A stretch of 64,000 nucleotides of DNA from Temnothorax longispinosus (Eukaryota > Arthropoda > Insecta > Hymenoptera > Formicidae). The DNA lies in contig NC_092363.1 of the NCBI RefSeq assembly GCF_030848805.1, forward strand, positions 9,391,880 to 9,455,879, in the 5' to 3' direction. The position numbers and the translations under genes are program-made. Positions 45,909 to 55,020 of the stretch are shown here, piece after piece (the stretch's first letter is position 1; each line of letters begins with the position of its first letter). The notes below the pieces were generated by a model, which ran no database searches, was not told the DNA's origin, and saw nothing but the letters and a program-made list of their open reading frames with translations.

Positions 45909-46082
45909 TATTGCCTCGAAATTATTGTCTATCTCTATTTTTGTTTACTGTTTTTAAAAAAAATGTTTTCTTTATACCGCTCACTTGACACAAAAACTTC
46001 AGCCTCGAGTATGAACTTTTAAGAGCCGCGATAATGTTTTTTTCTTATCGTGTGCAAATCGGGCATATATTACGCGGAAATA

Positions 46083-46385
46083 TCATATACAATGATTCAC
46101 GACATCTTGAACAATGCCGGCCAACAATACCATCGTTCCGCGTCTCTCAACGAAGTGTTTTAGGCGAGCGTACATGCCGAAATCAAGGTCCCATAGAGCA
46201 ACCATGCACGGAGCACATAGTGCAAGTGCACCACCCGTTGAATAATAAAAATATATTACGCAATGTCTAATACGTAAATTTAGTGCAATGATTTCCCAAC
46301 GCAGCACTATTCTATCGATGACTTCTTCATGATTGTCGTCTTCATCACTGAAATAATCACTGTCGTCCGTTAACGCGCGATCCAT
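46083..46385 (-). CDS. Acidic N-terminus, cysteine-containing ORF, copy 2
   Basis: 100 residues paralogous to 45552-45908. It shares DS-Y-SDEDDN, then a block with IVLRWEIIALNLRIRHC against IVSRPEFLALDGRTKCC, a YFYY segment and LCAPCM against LCYSCM. The C-terminal CxxC pair of copy 1 is missing here because the frame diverges and ends early, so this copy may be decayed. The two genes are in tandem on the same strand. Confidence 0.45.
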   Translation of the reverse strand: MDRALTDDSDYFSDEDDNHEEVIDRIVLRWEIIALNLRIRHCVIYFYYSTGGALALCAPCMVALWDLDFGMYARLKHFVERRGTMVLLAGIVQDVVNHCI

Positions 46386-46639
46386 ATCGAAATTATTGTC
46401 ATCTCCTTTATCGTGAAAAATATTCCTCTGTATTGAATACTCGGCACAAAAAATGCAAAATAACCGCTATACTTTTTTCCAATCGATGTACTTTCAAATC
46501 ACAGACTGTGATTTTGACTCGCTTCATTCTTCCTTATATACTTTTTCTATTGCCTTTTCCTCTCGTTCCAACTAGAACTAGAGCATCGCGTATCGTTTCT
46601 TCTGTTTTAGTGCATGGTGTGCATACACTGCAGAGAAAC

Positions 46640-47240
46640 AATATCACCCATAGAAATTGAGTCGCGTTGCTGCGCTTATACTGTCTAGTGTTTATAAAAT
46701 CTAGCAGCCTGTCATCGGCGCTCGTCTTTGTAACTCGCGACGGTTAAGTCATAAAATTTTTGATCGAGTACCTACGTCGACCATCGATGCTCGCATCGTC
46801 GATATCATCTGCAGTGCAAGATGATATCTGTTTATAAATTCTGTCATCGACGTTCGTCGATACCCATAGAAATTGAGTCGCGTTGCTGCGCTTATGCCGT
46901 TTAGTGTTTATAAAATCTAGCTGCATGTCATCAGCGCTCGCCTTTGTAACGCGCGACGCCATAACCGAATGGCGCCGCGAAACCCCGATAAGCGGTTCTT
47001 CCTAGACAGAAAAATAAAAAGGAGGTTAAGTCGCATAAAATTTTTGGTCGAGTACCTACGTCGACCATCGATGCTCGACCATCCGCAGTGCGAGATGATA
47101 TTCGTTTATAAATTCTGTCATCGACGTTCGTCGATACCCATAGAAATTGAGTCGCGTTGCTGCGCTTATGCCGTCTAGTGTTTATAAAATCTAGCTGCCT
47201 GTCATCGGCGCTCGCCTTTGTAACGCGCGACGCCATAGCC
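46640..47240. repeat. Tandem duplication inside the right arm
   Basis: The unit containing CTTTGTAACGCGCGACG and AATTGAGTCGCGTTGCTGCG is present about two and a half times (partial 46640-46730, then about 46730-46975 and 47030-47240). The left arm has one copy (about 43000-43240). The duplication therefore happened in the right arm after the inverted repeat formed. Confidence 0.75.
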
Positions 47241-47422
47241 GAATGGCGCCGCGAAACCCCGATAAGCGGCTCTTCCTACGAAGAAAAGTGAAAACGACCG
47301 CGGCGTCACGTTAGTCGCAGGTCATAAATTATAGCTGCCTGCCATAGGCGCTCGCTCGCCTTTGAAGTGTGAAATGATATGTTTATAAATACTATCGGCC
47401 GAACATCGACGCGAGGCGGCAT

Positions 47423-47776
47423 TTGTTTATCGAACATGTCCCGACGCGCTCGTCTGATCCCCCCCTCTTTCCTAAAACCTCCTCGATCTCGAAGCCCTCC
47501 CCCCCAACCCTAGGACCCTCTCGCCCTCGAGTCCTCCCTCCCCCTCCGGAATCCTATGCTGGAAACGCAGACCACCCACCACCCCCTCCCTCCCAACCTT
47601 ATGGTGGGAACGCAGACCACCCCCCGCACCCCCCTCGGAGGACGGCGGCGCTAGAGTCCCCCCCCCGAGACCCCTCGGCCGCGAGTCCCACCGTCCCGCT
47701 TTCCACTTCAGATCACCGGCCTAGAACTGTCTTCCTTTACCTACTTTTCACTAATTTATTATCCTTTAATAAATGA
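47423..47776 (+). CDS. Proline-rich ORF, right-arm copy
   Basis: Counterpart of 42512-42814 on the opposite strand, with the same start (MFIEHVPTRSSDPP) but a few substitutions and a longer C-terminus. Coding status uncertain. Confidence 0.3.
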   Translation: MFIEHVPTRSSDPPLFPKTSSISKPSPPTLGPSRPRVLPPPPESYAGNADHPPPPPSQPYGGNADHPPHPPRRTAALESPPRDPSAASPTVPLSTSDHRPRTVFLYLLFTNLLSFNK

Positions 47777-48003
47777 ATAATAACTATATCTTTTGTCAAC
47801 GTTAATTCATTTTTAAATACTATATTATTTCCTGCACACTGTGTTCTCATGATTTGTCATTAGATTGACACTAATGAGAAAATGTAATCTTTAATAAATC
47901 ATTAAGATTTGAACTTTTCTTCTCCTTTTGACATATAAATTTTAATGTTCTGAGTTACATTCGGTTTGTTTTTTTTCTCTAAATTGTTAATAGAAATTGG
48001 AAC

Positions 48004-48322
48004 TGTTGAGATTAAATGTTAATCGCGTTTCCATGATATCTCGCGATGTGCACGACTGTACATCGATCACGCCTATCGATATACTGATACAAGCGAGAAT
48101 CGAGACGAGCGCCGGATCTATCCTCGTTGGCATGCGCGAGCACGCGGAAACTCGAGCCGGTTGGTCTCGCCGTACATCTAGTCAGTCGCAATAGAGAAAT
48201 CAGTTGTCGAACACGCGCATTATATAGTTGTGCTAAATAAAGCATTATAAAAGACTAACGACTGCAAGTGAATAAACCCGTTTCTCTCCTGCTCCGTTTC
48301 TCACAACCAATCTGCTCTAACA
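48004..48322 (+). mobile_element. Solo LTR, 319 bp, with 5-bp target duplication
   Basis: Starts TGTTGAGATTAAATG and ends CTGCTCTAACA (TG...CA). It is flanked by GGAAC on both sides (47999-48003 and 48323-48327), and the left arm of the inverted repeat (near 42235) holds the empty site. It includes ATTATATAG and AATAAAGCATT, a plausible promoter and polyadenylation signal. No internal region remains. The family is not certain. Confidence 0.85.
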
Positions 48323-48449
48323 GGAACAACTAAATTGTTATCAGTAATAACTTTTGTATGACCACATGACTTGCACCGACTAGTACAAGTAATACTGTTC
48401 ATATTATAAAAAAAAATTAAAACCCAAGTAGTTCATATAACTTTGTGTG

Positions 48450-49647
48450 TGTAACGATGCGCCCCTTATGACAAAGCATCGTCCCCGGCTATCACCCTCC
48501 GGGAGCCGCCCGACCGATTCCCCGTCGGGCGAGCACAGGGCGCGGTGCGCCCACATCTTTTTAAGTACTTGAAACGCACCGTGTGCGCGGGAAATCCGCC
48601 GCACCGGTGCCCTCTCGCACGACGCCGACGAGCGCCGAAGCGAGCCGATCCCCGCCGAAGCGAGCACGCGGGATCGCGCCGCTCCCACCACCGCACCGTC
48701 GCCTGACGATCGGCCTCCCTCCTGCCACGCTCACCGCGACGCGCGGTATAAAAAGCCGGCGCGCTCGACGAGGAAGACACTTCGTCCTCATCTCGGCTCT
48801 CCTGACGAAGCTACCTCCCGATACCATCCGAATCCTAGGGCAACACGTACAACGAGGTCCAGAGTTCTGGTTCTCGACTGAGGGTTCTCAGAGTGTTCCC
48901 GAACTCCCTGATTGCCCCGACGATCACGGTACCGCGGGGTCGAGCGTGCTCGGCCTCGCCGCGAGAGTTCTCACAACCGTGATCCCGGGATTCTGCCATC
49001 CTCTGGTACAACCTACCGCGCTCGCTTACCCGTGCATCGCATACAGCGTTCTGATAGCTGTAGCCGCGTCCCGCGTGTAATATACCGCGCTCCGTATCTC
49101 ACGTCCCGCGTTCCGTATGTAATATACCGCGCTCCGTATGTCACGTCCCGCGTTCCGTATGTAATATACCGCGTTCCGTTATCAGCGTATATCTTTCTTG
49201 TATGTATTCAATATATGTATCAATCACTATGTAATATACCGCGTTCCATTAGCGTCTACTCGTAGCCGCGTTCCGTATGTAATCTACCGCGTTCCGCCTT
49301 ATCGTAGCCCTGTATACCGCAACGAACTCCGTTCTGTAAAATACCGCGCTGCGTTATCCCTCCCTTGCGTACCGCACCTCGAGGCGAAGACGAACGATAC
49401 ATAACGAAAATCCCGAGATTTCGTATACCGCGTCGCGTACACCGGCACTACCGACCACGGTAATTTCCCGCGTTCAGTTCGTGTGTAATACCGAATCCCG
49501 AGTATTGTATATGATAGTTTATAGTATAGTTTTGAATATTCGAATAAAGTGCATATTCACATGGCAAATTGATTACTGTTTCTGGGCCTGTCATCGAACT
49601 CCCGATCCCGTAAACTCGTCCGCGTTCGATAAAGTCAGGCCGTTACA
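48450..49647 (+). mobile_element. Solo LTR A, 1198 bp (TGTAACGATGCG family)
   Basis: Starts TGTAACGATGCGCCCC and ends AGGCCGTTACA. It is flanked by GTGTG on the left and GTGTA on the right, a 5-bp duplication with one mismatch, at a site intact in the left arm. A GC-rich first half is followed by a block with repeated ATACCGCG and CGTATGT units (49070-49340) and a stretch near 49545 with CGAATAAAGTGC. It is the same family as LTR B in the opposite orientation. Confidence 0.75.
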
Positions 49648-49698
49648 GTGTATTCCCATTTAAGAATTTTTCTGTTCTACCCCAGGTAGTAGTAGCTT

Positions 49699-51061
49699 TG
49701 TAACGGCCTGACTTTATCGAACGCGGACTAGTTCACGGGATCGGGAGTTCGATAAAAGGCCCAGAGACAATAATCAATTTGCAATGTGCCAGTAACATGC
49801 ACTTTATTCAACTCGGGATTCGGTATTACAAACAACGAATAACGGGACGCGGTAGATTACAGTGGTCGGTAGTGCCGGTGCACGCGACGCGGTATACGGA
49901 ATATCGGAGCTCGAATCTTCGACGCGAGATGCGGTATGCAGAGGATAAAATAACGAAGCGCGGTATTTTACATACGAACGGCGTTCGTCGCCGTATGTTA
50001 CGGGAAAATATCGCAGCGCGGTAGATTACATACGAACGGAGTTCGTCGTGGTATAACGGTATAAGACAATAACGAAACGCTATATATTACATACGAACGG
50101 AGTTCGTCGCAGGGGATTAATACATAACGAAGCGCGGTATATTACATACGAACGGAGTTCGTCGCAGGGGAGTAATACATAACGAAGCGCGGTATTACAT
50201 ACGAACGGAGTTCGTTGCCGTATATTACGGGAAAATGACGCAGCGCGGTATATTACATGCGAACGGAGTTTGTCGCGGTATAAAGATATAAGACAATAAC
50301 GGAACGCGGTATATTACATACGGAACGCGGCTACAGATATCAGAACGCAGTATATATGATATATGAACGGAATTAATACATAAGATAAACGGAACGCGGT
50401 TACAGATATTATATACGAGTTATTGGCAGTGCCGGTGTGCCGGAATACTGAAACGCGGTATATGATAGATGAACGGAATTAATACATAACGAAGCGCGGT
50501 ATATTGCACCGGAGGATGGCGGAATCCCGGGGTCACGGTCGTGAGAACCCTCGCTGCGAGGCCGAGCACGCTCGACCCCACGGTGCCGTGGCCGTCGGGG
50601 TAAGTGTCAGGGAGCTCGGAAACACTCTGAGAACCCTCAGTCGAGAACCAAAACTCTGGACCTCGTTGTGCGTGTTGCCCTAGGATTCGGAAGGTAGCTT
50701 CGTCAGGAATAGCGGAGAGCCGTGGTAAAGACGAAGTGTCTCTTCGTCGAGCGCGCCGGCTTTTTATACCGCTCGGCGCGGTGAGCTTGGCAGGAGGGAG
50801 GCCGATGCGACGGCGCGGTGGTGGGAGCGGCGCGATCCCGCGTGCTCGCTTCGGCGGGGATCGGCTCGCTTCGGCGCTCGTCGGCGTCGTGCGGGAAGGC
50901 ACCGGTGCGGCGGATTTCCCGCGCACACGGTGCGTTTCAAATGCTTAAAAAAAGATGTGGGCGCACCGCGCCCTGTCCTCGCCCGACGGGGAATCGGTCG
51001 GCCGGCTCCCGGCGGGTGGTAGCCGGGGACGATGCCTTGACGTAAGGGGCGCATCGTTACA
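49699..51061 (-). mobile_element. Solo LTR B, 1363 bp, inverse copy of the same family
   Basis: On the plus strand it starts TGTAACGGCCTGAC and ends GATGCG...CATCGTTACA, the reverse of LTR A. It is flanked by GCTT on both sides at a site intact in the left arm. Its internal tandem array (50020-50330, units of about 57 bp with GCGCGGTATATTACATACGA) is longer than that of LTR A, which explains the size difference. Confidence 0.75.
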
Positions 51062-51600
51062 GCTTTAATTTTTCTTAACATATTATACAATACCTCGAAA
51101 AAACCTAAGTAACAAGTGGTAGACGTAATCTTTGTATCTCGAAAAATCTCGAAAAAACCTAAGCAGTAGTATCTTTACCTCGAAAAAAGAAACAAAGTGG
51201 TAGTATCAAGAGACACGGTAGTGTCTCGTGCCAAGTACACGCGGAGCGAGACCGACCGTGACTTTTTTACGCGACGCGACGGGTTGCGAGTACCCGAAAT
51301 GTTGAGATCTCGATAACGAGTGAACGGATCAAGTTCTAAGTAGGCTTGATCGATAGCTTGGGATTGAATTAGGGGGGGGGGGGTTCTCTTATGATATTCG
51401 GCTACGTGCCCTACGAGCGGAGATATTGCGACGCAAAGTCCAAATGTGAAAATTTTATATTAAGATACTTCTCCTAACGCCGACGCTCTCATTCAATATT
51501 ATTATGATTATCAGAGAAACGTCACTTTCACTTTTTCGACGCTGGCGACAATAAAAAAATATCGTAACTTTTTTGTTGTTATTTTTTTTAAATAATATTT

Positions 51601-51770
51601 TAGCACAATGTTAGCACAACTTAGCACAACTCAGCACAATCAAAAAAATTGAAAAAAACGAAAAGTGGGGGCGTTGACCTAAAAATTCGTTTTTTTTTTT
51701 CGTATTTTTCATATTATGGTTATAATATTCGAGCACAATATAGCACAAACCTAGCACAATTCAGCACAAC
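51601..51770. repeat. Phased AGCACAA motif clusters
   Basis: AGCACAA occurs at about 51602, 51613, 51623 and 51633, and again at 51732, 51742, 51753 and 51763. Spacing within each cluster is 10-11 bp, and the clusters are 130 bp apart. A short AAAAGTGGG motif follows each cluster (near 51662 and 51792). Confidence 0.85.
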
Positions 51771-52210
51771 CGTGAAAATATGTTAATTCTAAAAGTGGGA
51801 GGCTAACTTCTAATAGGTTATTACTTTCATATCGCTGTGCTAATTTACTTAAATCATCTTGTTTCTTAATATTAAGCAATTTTTTTCTAATAATACTTAA
51901 ATGCAATAAGCATTGTAATACTGCATTTGCACAGTGCGAATCTTTATCTCTATTTGTAAAAGCACGTATCTCCCAAGCAGTACTTTGTCGAACTTCTTGA
52001 TGTGACTCTTGAACGGAAGCAATTGTTTTCGACAATGTCTACGGAACATCTTTTACTTTTCGAAAACATTGTTTTGAAATAGTATCATTTTTGCTTGTGG
52101 TATAAATTGTCGTCTTAGCTGATTATATTCGGTAATAACTCTATCACTAGCTGTTACAGATGACGGATCAAAATTAATGGAGGCATTGGGATTACGCAAT
52201 TGAACACTGT
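51751..52210 (-). pseudogene. Fragment resembling a ubiquitin-specific protease Cys box
   Basis: The minus-strand frame 52035-51751 contains DSHCANAVLQCLLHLS, which resembles the Cys box of C19 ubiquitin proteases (normally GNTCYxNAVLQ). An upstream minus-strand stretch (about 52205-52070) is open in another frame and has a charged helical character. The catalytic His box is not present. It may be part of a transposon-borne or host gene relic. The fragment runs into the AGCACAA cluster. Confidence 0.35.
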
Positions 52211-52435
52211 GCTCTCAGCGATGAACATTCCAACGATCTATGCTTCGTTGCTGAAACGATACGAACGTTCCGTCGGAGTAACAATTGAGTCAGCTGCGAA
52301 AGAGAGTTGAGTCGAGGCGATAAAAGTAGAAAAGGAGCTTTCTCGTGCTATGGATACGTGAGTAATAATATTGTGTGACTCGTACTCGACTATCGCTGCG
52401 ATACACTGTATACAGTTAGTAAATATTATTTACAG
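52036..52435. other. No further gene recognised
   Basis: Apart from the possible upstream part of the protease-like relic, this stretch has only short frames. A TTTACAG acceptor at 52435 opens the Mutator-like fragment. Confidence 0.4.
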
Positions 52436-53304
52436 GTCGAGGGCAGTACAAAGCGGTATTAATCGCAGCTTCCTACGATGCTGCTTGGCCAAAACGAGGA
52501 AATGGTCATACGTATGACAGTTTAGCAGGTATTTCGAATACTTAGGGTAAAAGTGGTGAATATGGACCATCGTTTTAGAATGACTTTTCCATGTAAAATC
52601 GGACCATCATTTTCACCATTTTTATCATAATTTCCGTAGTGTTTACATATGTACATATTGTACATGCGTATCAGCATCGAAAAAATCATTATCAGAATAT
52701 ATACGATTTAGTTTCATGTCAAGTCTAGTACCATTTCCTGTACTTCCTATACTTCAATCATGATTTGTAAATCTATTTATAGATACTTCTATACATTTAT
52801 TTAATTATATACAGGCTGTTTATGTTTATATTAGACTAATTTTTTTCATTTTTTTTATTGTATAAAGTATTTTTATCATTGTAATCTTTGTATCGTTGTC
52901 ATAAAAATAAATATGCTCATTAATAAAGCGTCTATTTGTTACGATCTCAATTCAACACGTGTCCTATTTCCGATCCAACTGAATCCAACGTTAGTTCCTA
53001 TTTCTCTTAGTTCCTATTCCTCGTTTCATTACAGCTGTTGGATCTCTGATCGGCGCCAAATCAGGGATGGTAATTGGAGTCACTGTCGACTATGCCAAGC
53101 GGGGCATAGTCTAGACGATCACGATTGCCGGCTCAACTGGACCGGGAGTGCGAAGGCGATGGAGCCAGATATCGCCGTAGAAATTATTGCGAAAAATAAA
53201 GACTTTGAAGAGCACAACGTAAAATTAGGCACACTCATTGGTGATAACGATAGCTCCAAAATCGCTGCTGTTCATCGTGAATGCAGTCATCCGGTAGCCA
53301 AGTG
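52436..53304 (+). pseudogene. Mutator-like transposase fragment
   Basis: Two exons, 52436-52528 and 53035-53304, are linked by GT-AG ends and compatible phase. The first reads GQYKAVLIAASYDAAWPKRG with YDSLA. The second continues with GSLIGAKSGMVIG and then, after a frameshift near 53113, HDCRLNWTGSAKAMEPDIAVEI and LIGDNDSSKIAAV. These blocks match a Mutator-like transposase family common in invertebrate genomes. Both ends are missing, and on the right the sequence runs directly into the truncated Gypsy LTR. Confidence 0.7.
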
Positions 53305-53307
53305 AAC

Positions 53308-53438
53308 ATTTAGAACTTTGTTAATTTCGGGAAAATTAACTGGCGCCCAACATATCAATTAATTATACTTTGAGCCCCGACAGCTCTGACCCAAGCCGCG
53401 TCGGGTGAAAGGGTTTGTCGAATAAAAATCCTGTCTCA
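53308..53438 (+). repeat. 5' LTR, last 131 bp only
   Basis: Identical over its whole length to 63516-63646. Upstream of 53308 the sequence is the Mutator-like fragment, so the first ~598 bp of the LTR are missing. It contains a TGGCGCCCAAC block at 53341 that repeats the true primer-binding site. Confidence 0.85.
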
Positions 53439-53440
53439 AT

Positions 53441-53458
53441 TGGCGCCCAACGTGGGGC
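53441..53458 (+). other. Primer-binding site, tRNA-Lys type
   Basis: TGGCGCCCAACGTGGGGC starts two bases after the LTR end. It is the usual lysine tRNA-type primer site of many insect Gypsy elements. Confidence 0.8.
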
Positions 53459-55020
53459 GGTTGGGAAACGAAATCGCTAATTAGAATAATTATTTCGTAT
53501 AATTTTATTGTGAACGGCGGGGCGTTGAGTCCGAGCGTGCCTGCCGGCATCCGCATTCCAGGCTCAAGGCCGGCCGTAAAGTCAAGTGTAAACAAACAGG
53601 AAATACTTCATGCTTTCTTCGACTATCGCTTCTAATGTTTTCTTGTAGAACTTCTATAACTATGTATTGATTATTTAATTATAATTTGAGAAATACCGAG
53701 GGGCTTAGGTCGTCTGGAACCGAGCCACCCGGTAATAATAGTAATATGTCAATACTATAATTTCGTCTGAACGATGTAAAGGTCCCGTTCATGACAGATT
53801 ATAAACTGTAAAATTATTTACTGATCATATGTTAGTCTCGTCCGAACGATGTAAATGTCCCGTTCATGACAGGTTATGAACTAATTGCAGTCACTTAATT
53901 TAGGTCTTCTGATTTTGTAACTTATTGAGATTATTGGGAAATATGAAATAAACTGCAGTCGCTTAATTTAGGTCTTCTGATTTTGCAGCTTATTGAGATT
54001 ATTGAGATCATTGAGATCATCGAGTAAATTCTGCTGGACAAAGGTCTTGCTTTGGTCCGTGTCAGTTATCGTAATTATTAATCTATAAACTGAGTTGAGT
54101 TGATCTAGATAATTATTAAATCCTAGAAGGATTAATTAAGATCTTGTTCTCAATGAGTGTGAATCCGTTCCCATTCGTCGACAAATTATTACATCAATTG
54201 GTTCATGTCTTGTTATGAATGAATACTGTCAACTATGTTAATTTATTATGTTAAATTATTATGTTAATTTATTATGAAATTATTAGTTTGTAAAGCCGAG
54301 CATGACGAGAAGTTATTGTAATGAAAAGGAATAATTATACGTGGAATTCGCGCGAGCGATCAAATCAGAAAACATAAACATTGAGAGACCTTCGATGGCA
54401 ATTTCGACAACACAGCTGTCTTGTCATATTCGACTTTCTTTCGCTTAGTGCTTGAATAATACGCATGAATAACGCTTTACAGCACTTTCAAATTTCTTCT
54501 GCAGCAGTATTAATTTATTTCGCTTGTCGCTTGTATGCTATTTAAGTCAATCAAGGGATCACGTTATGACAGAGTTCGTGTTATAATAATAAGCATATAA
54601 ATATGTAATTATAATCACTTTGATATTGTATATAAAATCTACAGCGTGCCTGATACATTAAAATTCCAAAACGAAATCATAGATATATATCTTAAATATA
54701 TTAAATTTACGAATTGTATATATTAGATTCTTAAATTTGTAGTGAACTGTCAAGCGTGATCAATTGACTGAGTATTTATTTAATTGTCATTCGAACAATT
54801 ATATTCATATTTATTATATTCATGTGTATACTTGTATTTATTATTCGTAATTTTGTGCGCACCATCTATCCGCTTATTTGGCTTATTTATTTGATTGAAT
54901 ATTGTAAATCTTGGCCCGATTATAAACAAAAAGAATATTAAGTCATCGCGGTCAAATAAATTACTGGAAGCTTTAATTGAATTCCAATAAGGCCCTAGCA
55001 AGACTAAGCGTAGCTCAAAC
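53459..55020 (+). other. Long untranslated leader of the Gypsy element
   Basis: About 1.56 kb with no supported ORF. It contains imperfect direct repeats (GATGTAAAGGTCCCGTTCAT near 53774 and a matching block near 53840; TTAATTTAGGTCTTCTGATT at about 53897 and 53968). It probably holds packaging and dimerisation signals; this is inference. Confidence 0.5.

Larger units (their letters stand above)
41571..51549. mobile_element. Decayed Polinton-like element with ~1.7-kb terminal inverted repeats
   Basis: The sequence from GTCGCCAGCG at 41571 inward is the reverse complement of that from 51549 inward, as far as 43242 on the left and 46721 on the right. About 2.9 kb of the right arm is later insertion (three solo LTRs). 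Without these the element is about 7.1 kb, with a single-copy core of about 3.5 kb. The core holds fragments of a protein-primed family-B DNA polymerase and several small ORFs, all but one on the minus strand. Integrase, protease, packaging ATPase and capsid genes typical of Polintons were not found. A Polinton deletion derivative or a related polymerase-bearing virus-like element is most likely. Confidence 0.65.
46721..51549 (-). repeat. Right terminal inverted repeat, interrupted by three solo LTRs
   Basis: Reverse complement of 41571-43242. Comparison with the left arm shows the insertions at 48004-48322, 48450-49647 and 49699-51061. Between the last two, about 50 bp of arm sequence (49648-49698) survives and matches the left arm near 42065-42115. 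Confidence 0.85.

Noticed and set aside
48404..49080. Several GC-rich overlapping ORFs on both strands
   Set aside because: They lie inside solo LTR A and recur in LTR B in mirror form; high GC content explains the open frames.
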